From NCBI RefSeq assembly GCF_000342005.1, contig NZ_AOHO01000077.1:186001-250000 (forward strand): a DNA stretch of 64,000 nt, in the 5' to 3' direction. This document shows, piece after piece, positions 33,518-40,987 of this stretch. The notes under the pieces are model-generated. The model did no database searches and was not told the DNA's origin. It was given only the letters and a program-made list of their open reading frames with translations. The DNA is from Amycolatopsis decaplanina DSM 44594 (lineage in GTDB: Bacteria; Actinomycetota; Actinomycetes; Mycobacteriales; Pseudonocardiaceae). Each line of letters opens with the position of its first letter. Within the stretch, counting starts at the first letter, position 1. A program made the position numbers and the translations under genes.

Positions 33518-33666
33518 CCTTGCGACACCTCCGGAAAGGACAGTCCGAGGAACTTCACGGTGAAGACCCGGCGACAGCCCGAGCACAGCCAGGAGCCGCC
33601 CTCTTCCGGCCGCAGGTCTTCATCGCCACAGAAAGGGCAGTGGTACGGGGTCGCGCGTTCGGTCAT
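33514..33666 (-). CDS. Small zinc-ribbon protein in the sulfur operon (50 aa)
   Basis: A 50-aa protein with a classic zinc ribbon: Cys10-x2-Cys13 (CPFC) and Cys28-x2-Cys31 (CSGC) on two knuckles, then a hydrophobic strand and FLGLSFPE. It overlaps the sir stop and the cysH start by 4 nt each, so it is firmly embedded in the operon, whose members overlap throughout. The function is unknown. Candidates are metal or electron transfer to sulfite reductase or APS reductase, or an assembly role. The start ATG at 33666 is set by the overlap; a longer frame to 33699 exists. Confidence 0.8.
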   Translation of the reverse strand: MTERATPYHCPFCGDEDLRPEEGGSWLCSGCRRVFTVKFLGLSFPEVSQG

Positions 33667-35357
33667 TGCAAGACGCCCTCGTCGGCCCGCAGGACCCACT
33701 GGGCGAACCGCTCACCGGGTTCGCGGCCGGCGATGTACGCCCGCACGACCCGTTCGACGTACGCGGTCAGCTCCGACGCGGTCACCTTGTGCCCGCGCAG
33801 TTTCCGGCCGAACCCGGCGTCCAGGCCGAGCCCGCCGCCGAGGTGCACCTGGAAGCCTTCGACCTGCTTGCCGTCCTCGTCGGTGACGATCTGGCCCTTG
33901 AGTCCGATGTCGGCGGTCTGGACCCGGGCGCAGGAGTTGGGGCAGCCGTTGAGGTGCACGGTCACCGGGTTCTCGATCTCGGCCTGGATGTCGGCGAGGC
34001 GCTTCTCCAGTTCGGTGACCAGTTCGATCGCGCGGGCCTTCGTCTCGACGATCGCCAGTTTGCAGAACTCCAGGCCGGTGCACGCCATGATCCCGCGCCG
34101 CCACGGCGACGGCTCGGTCTGCAGGCCGAGGTCGGCCAGTTCGGTCTTCAGCCCGCTCACCTCGGCCTCGGGGACGTCGAGGACCACGAGCTTCTGGTGC
34201 GGGGTGAGGCGGACACGGTTCGAGCCGGCCCGCTCGGCGGCCTTGGCGACCGCCAGCAGGGTGGCCCCGGAGACGCGGCCCGCGACCGGTGCGGCGCCGA
34301 CGTAGAACCTGCCGTCGATCTGCGGATGTACGCCGACGTGGTCGATCTGCGTGGCGGGCACCTCGGGCGCCGGGCCGTCGGTCAGCTTGCGCTTGAGGTA
34401 CTCGTCTTCCAGTACCTGGCGGAACTTCGCGGCGCCCCAGTCCTTCACCAGGAACTTGATCCGGGCGCGGGCGCGGAGCCGCCGGTAGCCGTAGTCACGG
34501 AAGACACTGATCACGCCTTCCCAGACGTCGGGGACCTCGTCGAGCGAGACCCAGGCGCCGAGGCGCTGCCCGATCATCGGGTTGGTGGACAGGCCGCCGC
34601 CGACCCAGACGTCGAAGCCGGGGCCGTGTTCGGGGTGGTTCACGCCGACGAAGGCGACGTCGTTGATCTCGTGCGCGACGTCCTGCTGCCCGGAGACCGC
34701 GGTCTTGAACTTGCGCGGCAGGTTCGAGTAGCGCGGATCGCCGATGTAGCGGCGTTTGATCTCGTCGATCGCGGGTGTGCCGTCGATGATCTCGTCGGCG
34801 GCGATGCCCGCCACGGGGGAGCCGAGGATGACGCGCGGGCTGTCGCCGCACGCCTCCATCGTGGTCATCCCGGCCTTTTCCAGCTTCGCCCAGATCGTCG
34901 GGACGTCCTCGATCTGGATCCAGTGGTACTGGATGTTCTGCCGGTCGGTGATGTCGGCGGTGTCGCGAGCGTGGGTCTGCGAGATCTCGGCGAGCACGGC
35001 CAGCTGGTCGGTGGTCAGCGCGCCGCCGTCGAGCCGTACCCGCAGCATGAAGTAGCGGTCGTCGAGCTCTTCGGGCTCCAGCGTCGCGGTGCGGCCGCCG
35101 TCGATCCCCGGCTTGCGCTGGGTGTAGAGACCGAACCAGCGGAATCGGCCGCGGAGGTCACCGGGGTCGATCGAATCGAAGCCGCCGCGGGCGTAGATGT
35201 TCTCGATCCGCGCCCGGACGTTGAGCGGGTTGTCGTCCTTCTTGGACCGCTCGTTGGGGTTCAACGGTTCGCGATAGCCCAGTGCCCACTGTCCCTCGCC
35301 CCGTTTCTGTTTGACCCGGGGCGTGCGGGCAGGGGTCTCGCGCGTGGGCGACGACAT
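33663..35357 (-). CDS. sir: Ferredoxin-dependent assimilatory sulfite reductase
   Basis: A 564-aa siroheme and [4Fe-4S] enzyme that reduces sulfite to sulfide with six electrons. It has two nitrite/sulfite-reductase ferredoxin-like half-domains and the cluster cysteines Cys426, Cys432 (ACTGLEFC), Cys472 and Cys476 (GCPNSC), with Cys476 the likely siroheme bridge. Siroheme-contacting arginines occur in TDRQNIQYHW and RVRLTPHQKL. It is the first full gene of the operon, with RBS GGAGGACTCCC, and the siroheme chelatase is encoded at the other end. A leader peptide lies 36 nt upstream. The antisense strand is also open over its whole length; this is codon-bias shadow. Confidence 0.95.
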   Translation of the reverse strand: MSSPTRETPARTPRVKQKRGEGQWALGYREPLNPNERSKKDDNPLNVRARIENIYARGGFDSIDPGDLRGRFRWFGLYTQRKPGIDGGRTATLEPEELDDRYFMLRVRLDGGALTTDQLAVLAEISQTHARDTADITDRQNIQYHWIQIEDVPTIWAKLEKAGMTTMEACGDSPRVILGSPVAGIAADEIIDGTPAIDEIKRRYIGDPRYSNLPRKFKTAVSGQQDVAHEINDVAFVGVNHPEHGPGFDVWVGGGLSTNPMIGQRLGAWVSLDEVPDVWEGVISVFRDYGYRRLRARARIKFLVKDWGAAKFRQVLEDEYLKRKLTDGPAPEVPATQIDHVGVHPQIDGRFYVGAAPVAGRVSGATLLAVAKAAERAGSNRVRLTPHQKLVVLDVPEAEVSGLKTELADLGLQTEPSPWRRGIMACTGLEFCKLAIVETKARAIELVTELEKRLADIQAEIENPVTVHLNGCPNSCARVQTADIGLKGQIVTDEDGKQVEGFQVHLGGGLGLDAGFGRKLRGHKVTASELTAYVERVVRAYIAGREPGERFAQWVLRADEGVLQ

Positions 35358-35393
35358 GGGAGTCCTCCGGCAGATCGTGGTGGTGGCGGGGAG

Positions 35394-35480
35394 TCAGCGG
35401 TTCGTCGCACAGAGCGCGCTCGCCACACGACGGAGATCCACGTGGCGGCGTGCCACGAGGGTGATTCCGGCGCGGGTCAT
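35394..35480 (-). CDS. Putative sulfur-responsive leader peptide (28 aa)
   Basis: A 28-codon ORF (ATG 35480, stop TGA at 35394-35396) ending 36 nt before sir. It contains RRHVDLRRVASALC, the pattern found in short actinobacterial leader peptides ahead of sulfur-assimilation genes, with a single cysteine codon (TGT) five codons from the end. Ribosome stalling or slow reading of that codon when cysteine is scarce would plausibly control translation or termination in front of sir. No obvious RBS precedes it, so initiation may be weak or close to the transcript start. The peptide pattern is directly visible; the mechanism is inferred. Confidence 0.75.
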   Translation of the reverse strand: MTRAGITLVARRHVDLRRVASALCATNR

Positions 35481-35632
35481 TCATTCAGCGTGCCACGCGC
35501 CCACTATGTGGTCTAGGCCGGTCCGGATACTGGGAACAGCTTTCGGAGGCGACTGTTTTCGCAGGTCAAACCCCTGTTTCGAAGGTCAAGCCCGGGTTCG
35601 TCGCCATCACTGTGACGCAGAACGCGCACGAC

Positions 35633-36205
35633 TCAAGATGGCAGGACGCGGTCCACGAGGATGCGGATGACGTCTTCGTCGGCGACGTCCGCGAGCACCT
35701 CCGGCAGGGTGAGCCGTTCGACGGTGAGCCCGGTCAGCGCGAGGTACATCAGCAGTACCTCGGCACGCCCGCCCGGCATCCCCGCCGCGACGTGCCAGTC
35801 GACGCTCATGTCGATGCTTTCGCGGATGGTCTTCGTCAGCTCGGCCGAGAGATCCGGGCGCCGGGTGGCTTCGAGACGGAGTTCCAGCAAGGCGAGATAA
35901 GGCTCGCGGTGCCCGGTCAGCCGCCCCATGAGTTCGCCGAGCAGGACGCCGACCCGGTCGTGGGACGGCGTCTCCGCCTGTGGGTTCGCCATGACGTCGG
36001 CCGGTGCCGACAGTCGTTCGTGTACGCGGACGCCGACCTCGCCGAGCAGCTGGTCCCGGTTGCGGAAGTAGTTGGACGTCGTTCCCGGCGGGACGCCCGC
36101 CTCGACGTCCACGGCGCGGTAGGTGAGGCCACGGGCGCCCTCGCGGGCGAGGACGGTGATGGCGGCGTCGGTGAGCGCGGTCCGGCGCTCCGGGTTCTGT
36201 CGCAT
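35633..36205 (-). CDS. TetR-family transcriptional regulator
   Basis: A 190-aa repressor. The helix-turn-helix spans about 8-52 (RTALTDAAITVLAREGARGL, then AVDVEAGVPPGTTSNYFRNRD), and the remainder is a helical effector domain. The ATG at 36205 is the natural start. It is divergent from a VOC protein at 36288 with 82 bp between; the spacer holds a promoter and a wide inverted repeat. The most likely target is that VOC gene plus itself. Confidence 0.86.
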   Translation of the reverse strand: MRQNPERRTALTDAAITVLAREGARGLTYRAVDVEAGVPPGTTSNYFRNRDQLLGEVGVRVHERLSAPADVMANPQAETPSHDRVGVLLGELMGRLTGHREPYLALLELRLEATRRPDLSAELTKTIRESIDMSVDWHVAAGMPGGRAEVLLMYLALTGLTVERLTLPEVLADVADEDVIRILVDRVLPS

Positions 36206-36218
36206 CGGGACATTCTCC

Positions 36219-36266
36219 TTGCCTCGGTCAAACCACTATGCTTATAGTACTACACGTCAAGTGGTT
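36219..36266. promoter_or_regulatory. VOC gene promoter with inverted-repeat operator candidate
   Basis: On the plus strand TTGCCT (36219-36224) and TATAGT (36243-36248) are 18 bp apart, 40 bp before the VOC start. AACCACT (36231-36237) and AGTGGTT (36260-36266) form a 7-bp inverted repeat flanking the -10, well placed for the divergent TetR protein. Binding is inferred. Confidence 0.45.
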
Positions 36267-36287
36267 CAAACTGGGAGGAAACACCAG

Positions 36288-36701
36288 ATGCGACTCAACG
36301 GTTTCGGTGCCTGCGCGGTCGTCGACGACATCGCCGAGACCACCGCCTGGTGGAAGCGGCACCTGCAGCTGACGGTGACGATCGAGCTGGACTGGTTCTC
36401 CAGCCTCAACGTCGGGGTGCCGGGTTATGAGATGAGCTTCGTGAAGCGCGGCCACAAGTCCACGCCGGAGCCTTGGCGGGCGCAGGAACCCGCCGGATCG
36501 ATGGTCGGGCTGATGGTCGCCGACGCGGCGGGCGAGTACGAGCGGTTGCGCGAGGAAGGGGTCAAGATCGTGACGGAACCCGTGGACGAGGAATTCGGCC
36601 AGCGGCACTTCTATATCGAGGACCTGAACGGCTTCCTGATCGACATCATCGAGCCGATCCCGCCGTCCGCGGAGTGGCTGGCCGCTAACGGGTTGGCCTA
36701 G
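36288..36701 (+). CDS. VOC (glyoxalase-like) family protein
   Basis: A 137-aa vicinal-oxygen-chelate domain protein. It starts MRLNGFGACAVVDDIAETTAWWKRHLQ, the first beta-alpha unit, and closes with FGQRHFYIEDLNGFLIDIIEP, where the late glutamate of the metal site lies. A typical first-module metal ligand is not obvious, so it may bind a substrate without metal. The RBS GGGAGGAA precedes ATG 36288. TetR-VOC divergent pairs are often resistance or detoxification modules; the ligand is unknown. Confidence 0.82.
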   Translation: MRLNGFGACAVVDDIAETTAWWKRHLQLTVTIELDWFSSLNVGVPGYEMSFVKRGHKSTPEPWRAQEPAGSMVGLMVADAAGEYERLREEGVKIVTEPVDEEFGQRHFYIEDLNGFLIDIIEPIPPSAEWLAANGLA

Positions 36702-36786
36702 TACCGCTTCGGGTGAGTGAGGCCGCGCGGGGCCGTCTTCGCCGCTAGCTTCGGTCTCCGATCCACAGAGGACGGAGGAGTTGCGC

Positions 36787-37143
36787 ATGCGCCGATGGGT
36801 GGTCGCCGCGATGGTGCTGGCGTCCCTGCTGATCCCCGGCACCGCTTCCGGGGCTCAGCAGGGCTGCAGGCTGGTCTCGCCCGAAGAGGGGGCGGTACTG
36901 CACAAGGGCGACTCGTACCGGTTCGAGGCGGTCGGCTGCTCGCCGGACGTCCGGGGACACCTGTCCCATACGGTGCTGGTCGAGGTGGCCATGAGCCGCG
37001 ACGCCGTGACGGACGATCACGGCGACTGGTCGCTCGATTACGTGGTCAACGACTACTCGTTGAGCTTGGAGACCCTCGTCTGGGTGCGGTTCGAGGACGG
37101 TACCCGCTCCACCTCGGTCAAGGTGTTCATCGCCGACCGCTGA
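36787..37143 (+). CDS. Small secreted protein of unknown function
   Basis: A 118-aa exported protein. The signal peptide is MRRWVVAAMVLASLLIPGTASG with cleavage near residue 24 (SGA-QQ). The mature chain is a predicted beta-sandwich (GCRLVSPEEGAVLHKGDSY, then VLVEVAMSRDAV and TLVWVRFEDGTRSTSVKVF) with two cysteines likely paired (GCR, GCSP). RBS GGAGGAG (36774-36780) puts the start at ATG 36787, not at the TTG directly after the RBS. No family is recognised with certainty. Confidence 0.68.
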   Translation: MRRWVVAAMVLASLLIPGTASGAQQGCRLVSPEEGAVLHKGDSYRFEAVGCSPDVRGHLSHTVLVEVAMSRDAVTDDHGDWSLDYVVNDYSLSLETLVWVRFEDGTRSTSVKVFIADR

Positions 37144-37154
37144 CCCACCTCCGT

Positions 37155-37186
37155 GAAGGCCTCGTTCCCCGGGGAAGGAGGCCTTC
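37155..37186. terminator. Terminator after the small secreted protein gene
   Basis: Arms GAAGGCCTC (37155-37163) and GAGGCCTTC (37178-37186) are perfectly complementary. The spacer TTCCCCGGGGAA is itself self-complementary, so a long GC-rich stem forms between this gene and hemW. Confidence 0.65.
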
Positions 37187-37208
37187 GCGGCGTGGGGGAC
37201 ACTGGGGT

Positions 37209-38423
37209 GTGCCCGCGTTGCTGCCCGAATCCACCACGCCCGTCGAGTCCGCGCTTCCCGAGAGCGCGCTGGAAGGGCTCGGCACGCGACCCTTCGGCGT
37301 CTACGTGCACGTTCCGTTCTGCGCGACCCGATGCGGCTACTGCGACTTCAACACCTACACCGCCGGAGAACTGGACAGCGATTCGTCACCCCAGTCCTGG
37401 CTCGAAGGCCTCAAGCGCGAGTTCGACCTGGCCGCGCGGGTGCTGAAGAAGCCGCCGGCGGTCGACACCGTCTTCGTCGGCGGCGGCACCCCGTCCCTTC
37501 TCGGCGCCGACGGGCTCCGAAGCGTTCTCGACGCCGTTCGTGACACTTTCGGGCTCGCGCCGGGCGCCGAGGTGACGACCGAGTCCAATCCGGAGTCCAC
37601 CTCGCCCGAGTTCTTCGCGGGCATCCGCGACGCCGGGTACAACCGGATCTCGCTCGGGATGCAGTCCGCCGCGCAGCACGTGTTGAAGATCCTCGACCGG
37701 GTGCACACGGCGGGCCGTCCGGTCGCGGCCGCCGAAGAGGCGCGCGCCGCCGGGTTCGAACACGTCAACCTCGACGTCATCTACGGCACCCCGGGGGAAC
37801 GGGTCGAAGATCTCCAGGCTTCGCTGGACGCGGTGCTGGCCGCCGGCGTCGACCACGTCTCGGCGTACGCGCTGATCGTCGAAGAGGGCACCGCGCTCGC
37901 CCGCCGCATCCGCCGCGGCGAACTGCCCGCGCCGGACGATGACGTGCTGGCCGCCGACTACGAGATGATCGACCGCGTCCTCGCCTCGGCGGGATTGCGC
38001 TGGTACGAGGTGTCCAACTGGGCGACCTCGGAAGAAGCCCGCTGCCGGCACAACATCGGCTACTGGCGCGGCGGCGACTGGTGGGGCGCCGGACCCGGCG
38101 CGCACAGCCATGTCGGCGGCGTCCGCTGGTGGAACGTCAAGCACCCGGCCCGCTACGCCGCGTCCCTCGCGGCCGGGGACTCACCGGCCGCGGGCCGCGA
38201 ATCGCTGACCGACGAAGACCGGCATCTCGAACGCGTGATGCTGGAACTCCGGCTGTCCGAAGGGCTTCCGCTCGACGCCCTCGACGACGACGGCAGGGCC
38301 GAAGCCCGTGCCGCCGCCGCCGAGGGGTTGCTCGAACAGTCCGCTTTGGATGGTCACGGTCGTGCGGTGCTGACCGATCGCGGCCGGTTGCTGGCCGACG
38401 GTCTGGTGCGCCGTCTCACGTGA
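37209..38423 (+). CDS. hemW: Radical SAM protein HemW (heme chaperone)
   Basis: A 404-aa coproporphyrinogen-III-oxidase-like protein. The radical SAM cysteines are Cys38-x3-Cys42-x2-Cys45 in CATRCGYC, after VYVHVPF, as in HemW. VFVGGGTPSLL and SLGMQSAAQHVLKILDR follow in family order, and CRHNIGYWRGGDWWGAGPGAHS is the heme/substrate motif. HemN itself would need an extra cysteine and N-terminal region, so HemW is preferred. GTG at 37209 gives the right length. In many genomes hemW sits next to lepA; here it is 17 kb away. Confidence 0.93.
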   Translation: MPALLPESTTPVESALPESALEGLGTRPFGVYVHVPFCATRCGYCDFNTYTAGELDSDSSPQSWLEGLKREFDLAARVLKKPPAVDTVFVGGGTPSLLGADGLRSVLDAVRDTFGLAPGAEVTTESNPESTSPEFFAGIRDAGYNRISLGMQSAAQHVLKILDRVHTAGRPVAAAEEARAAGFEHVNLDVIYGTPGERVEDLQASLDAVLAAGVDHVSAYALIVEEGTALARRIRRGELPAPDDDVLAADYEMIDRVLASAGLRWYEVSNWATSEEARCRHNIGYWRGGDWWGAGPGAHSHVGGVRWWNVKHPARYAASLAAGDSPAAGRESLTDEDRHLERVMLELRLSEGLPLDALDDDGRAEARAAAAEGLLEQSALDGHGRAVLTDRGRLLADGLVRRLT

Positions 38424-38431
38424 GTCGTGGA

Positions 38432-38479
38432 TCTCGTGAGTGGTGAGGACGGTTCTAACCGTCCTCACCACTCACGAGA
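38432..38479. repeat. 48-bp perfect hairpin repeat, copy 1
   Basis: Arms of 23 nt at 38432-38454 and 38457-38479 are perfect inverses around central CT. A near-identical element is at 48816-48861. It lies between hemW and the convergent membrane-protein gene and supplies that gene's stop codon (TCA at 38472-38474 on the plus strand). It should act as a bidirectional terminator. Confidence 0.85.
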
Positions 38480-39167
38480 CGTGCCCCAGAGCCCGGTCGA
38501 CCCACCGCCCCACCGGCAGCGCCACGATCACCGCCGCGAGTACCAGGTGCACCAGCATGAACACGACCGCGACCGGAACGCTCGGCGGTCCGCCGAGGAA
38601 CACGATCATGTGCGAGGCCCACTTGAGCTCGGTCGGTTTCGTCCCGGCCGACCAGACGTCGTTGAGCGCCCAGAACGTCAGGTCGTTCGCGCCCGAGATC
38701 ACCACCAGGATCGACGCGGCACCTGCCTTGAGCACGTTCGCCGTACGGCCGCCGCCCAGCCGGTACGCCATCAGTCCGAAAAGGACGATGAACGTCACGA
38801 TGAACAGCTCGAATTGGTACACCGGCTGGAAGGCGTCCTCATCGGTGGCTGCGTTCCTGGCGAAGGCCTGGATCCGCATGATCAGCTCGGTGTCCAAATA
38901 GGACATGTAGACGAACACCGCGAGCACGATCAGCGCCGGACCCCATTTGGTGCGCGGGAAGAGCGCCACCGTGGCGACCGCGAACACGAACGGGCACAGC
39001 TTGAAGGCCCAGTCGACGACGTTGTCCAGCGTCTGGTCCGGCGGCAGGATCACCATGATCAGCAGCGTGGTCACCACGGCCGGGACGGCGGGCACCAGCC
39101 ACAGCCATTTGCGCCGCCGGTAAAGCGCGGGAACCCAGCCGTCCGTGTCGGGCAGTGTGGCGGTCAC
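38472..39167 (-). CDS. Membrane protein of unknown function
   Basis: A 231-aa protein with about six transmembrane helices (WLWLVPAVPAVVTTLLIMVI, FVFAVATVALFP, ALIVLAVFVYMSYL, ELFIVTFIVLFGLMAYRL and others), an even-helix topology with short loops. GTG at 39167 overlaps the carbamoyltransferase stop by 4 nt (GTGA), so it belongs to that operon. The conserved-looking region DTELIMRIQAFARNA and ISGANDLTFWALNDVW has no family I recognise. It may be a partner in membrane transfer of a carbamoylated product. The stop codon lies inside the hairpin repeat. Confidence 0.72.
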   Translation of the reverse strand: MTATLPDTDGWVPALYRRRKWLWLVPAVPAVVTTLLIMVILPPDQTLDNVVDWAFKLCPFVFAVATVALFPRTKWGPALIVLAVFVYMSYLDTELIMRIQAFARNAATDEDAFQPVYQFELFIVTFIVLFGLMAYRLGGGRTANVLKAGAASILVVISGANDLTFWALNDVWSAGTKPTELKWASHMIVFLGGPPSVPVAVVFMLVHLVLAAVIVALPVGRWVDRALGHVS

Positions 39168-40966
39168 AGGTCGTCCTTCTCTGCCCAGAACGGCCCGAGG
39201 GCGAGCGCGTCGACGTCGGTCTTCAGGTAGCAGGCCACCGCGTCGGCCGGGCTGGCGACGATCGGTTCGTTGTTGTCGTTGAACGAGGTGTTGACCACCA
39301 TCGGCACACCGGTGATCTTTTCGAACTCGCTGATCATCCGGTAGTACAGCGGATTGTCCGACTCGCTCACCGTCTGCACGCGGGCGGTCCCGTCGACGTG
39401 GGTGATGGCCGGGACCTCGTCGCGTTTGTCCGGCAGGACGTCGAACACCAGCAGCATCACCGGCGACGGATAGTCGCTGACGAACCAGTCGCCCGCGCGT
39501 TCCGCCAGGCACGACGGCGCGAACGGCCGGAACGCCTCGCGGTGCTTGACCTTCTCGTTCATCCGCGTCTTCGAGTCGGGGTCGCGCGGGTCGGCCACCA
39601 GCGAGCGGTTGCCGAGCGCGCGCGGCCCGCATTCCATCCGCCCCTGCACCCAGCCGATGATCTTGCCCTCGGAGATCTTCTTCGCCGTGTGCGCGGCGAT
39701 GTCGTCGACCTTGGTGTAGCGGACCCCGGCGTCCTGCAGCGCCAGTTCCATCTCCGCTTCGGTGTAGTCCGGACCGGTGTAGGTGTAGCCGTCGCGAGGA
39801 CGCGGCTTGCCGTACTTGCCGACCGACACCTCCAACGCCGAGCCGAGCGCGCAGCCGTCGTCGGCGGCCGCGGGCTGGGCGAAGAAGTCCTCGAACGGGG
39901 TTTCCAGCAGGATCCGTCCGTTCATCACGCTGTTCAGCGCGACGCCGCCCGCGACGCACAGCCGCTTCGATCCGGTCTCCCGCTGCAGCCAGCGCGCGAT
40001 GTGCAGTCCCGCTTCCTCCAGGGTGACCTGCAGCGCGTAGGCGATGTCGCAGTAGTGCTGCGGCACCGGGTTCTCCGCGGTGACCCGGGTCTTGGGCCGC
40101 GCCGGGCCGAACAGATCGGTGAACTTCTTGGACATCACGTGCTTGCCGGTGCGGTGGTGGCCGAAGAAGCTCAGGTCGAGCTCGTACCCGCCGTCGTCGT
40201 CGAGGTGGATCAGCTGCTTGAACGCGTCGACGTAGGTGTCGGCACCGAGCGGTGCCAGCCCCATGATCTTGCCTTCGTCACGGGTCGGGTAGAAGCCGAG
40301 GTAGCCGGTGACCCCGGCGTACATCGCGCCGAGCGAGTGCGGGAACTTGATCCGCCGGATGTCGATGATCCGGTTTCCCTTGCCGTGCCCCAGATAGGTC
40401 GCGGTGCCGTCGCTGCCGATGCCGTCGAAGGTGAGCACCGCCGACTCTTCCCACGGCGAGATGAAGTACCCGCTGGCGGCGTGCGCCTTGTGGTGGTCGA
40501 CCAGATGCGTCTTGAACTTCGTCGGGCCGCTCCAGCCCACGGCTTCCTTCACATCGCGTTCGAGGGTGTAGGACCGCTTGATGTGCGCGAGCACCGCGCC
40601 GCCGACGTGGTAGTCGTCGACCCCTTTGCCGCCACCGGTCTTGAACGTCTCCACCATGCCGGCCGAGGAGCCGCCTTCGTCGCCGTTCTGGTTGCGGAAC
40701 ACCTCCAGCGTCGCCGGGAAGTACTTCGCGAACACCTTCGCGGCGTGGATGCCTTCGCGCCAGCGCTGCCAGTAGTAGGCGACGTGGTCGACGTCGGCGA
40801 GGGTGATCCCGCCGCGCTCCAAGCAGAACTTGATCGCCTCCGCGGGGAAGTCCCCGTCGTGCTTCACCCGGGTGAAGCGTTCTTCCTCGGCGAAAGCGAT
40901 GATCTCGCCGTCGCGCACGAGCGCGGCGGCCGAGTCGTGGACCCTGCTGATTCCCAGTACGTACAT
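39164..40966 (-). CDS. Carbamoyltransferase (NodU/CmcH family)
   Basis: A 600-aa enzyme that adds a carbamoyl group from carbamoyl phosphate to a hydroxyl of a sugar or other acceptor. It combines the Kae1-like N-terminal domain (ISRVHDSAAALVRDGEIIAF, the HHKAHAASGYF metal motif, and LCVAGGVALNSVMNGR) with the YrdC-like C-terminal domain (GWVQGRMECGPRALGNRSL). The late MVVNTSFNDNNEPIVASPADA is the family's closing motif. All key motifs are intact. RBS GGAGAAGG precedes ATG 40966. It lies 21 nt behind the flippase gene; a carbamoylated glycan or lipid-linked precursor is the likely product. Confidence 0.9.
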   Translation of the reverse strand: MYVLGISRVHDSAAALVRDGEIIAFAEEERFTRVKHDGDFPAEAIKFCLERGGITLADVDHVAYYWQRWREGIHAAKVFAKYFPATLEVFRNQNGDEGGSSAGMVETFKTGGGKGVDDYHVGGAVLAHIKRSYTLERDVKEAVGWSGPTKFKTHLVDHHKAHAASGYFISPWEESAVLTFDGIGSDGTATYLGHGKGNRIIDIRRIKFPHSLGAMYAGVTGYLGFYPTRDEGKIMGLAPLGADTYVDAFKQLIHLDDDGGYELDLSFFGHHRTGKHVMSKKFTDLFGPARPKTRVTAENPVPQHYCDIAYALQVTLEEAGLHIARWLQRETGSKRLCVAGGVALNSVMNGRILLETPFEDFFAQPAAADDGCALGSALEVSVGKYGKPRPRDGYTYTGPDYTEAEMELALQDAGVRYTKVDDIAAHTAKKISEGKIIGWVQGRMECGPRALGNRSLVADPRDPDSKTRMNEKVKHREAFRPFAPSCLAERAGDWFVSDYPSPVMLLVFDVLPDKRDEVPAITHVDGTARVQTVSESDNPLYYRMISEFEKITGVPMVVNTSFNDNNEPIVASPADAVACYLKTDVDALALGPFWAEKDDL

Positions 40967-40987
40967 GTTCCTTCTCCAGTGCGACGT

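Noticed and set aside
33666-35516. 616-codon plus-strand frame over sir
   Set aside because: Mirrors sir on the other strand; rich in Val, Asp and Arg without motifs; sir has all its cluster cysteines.
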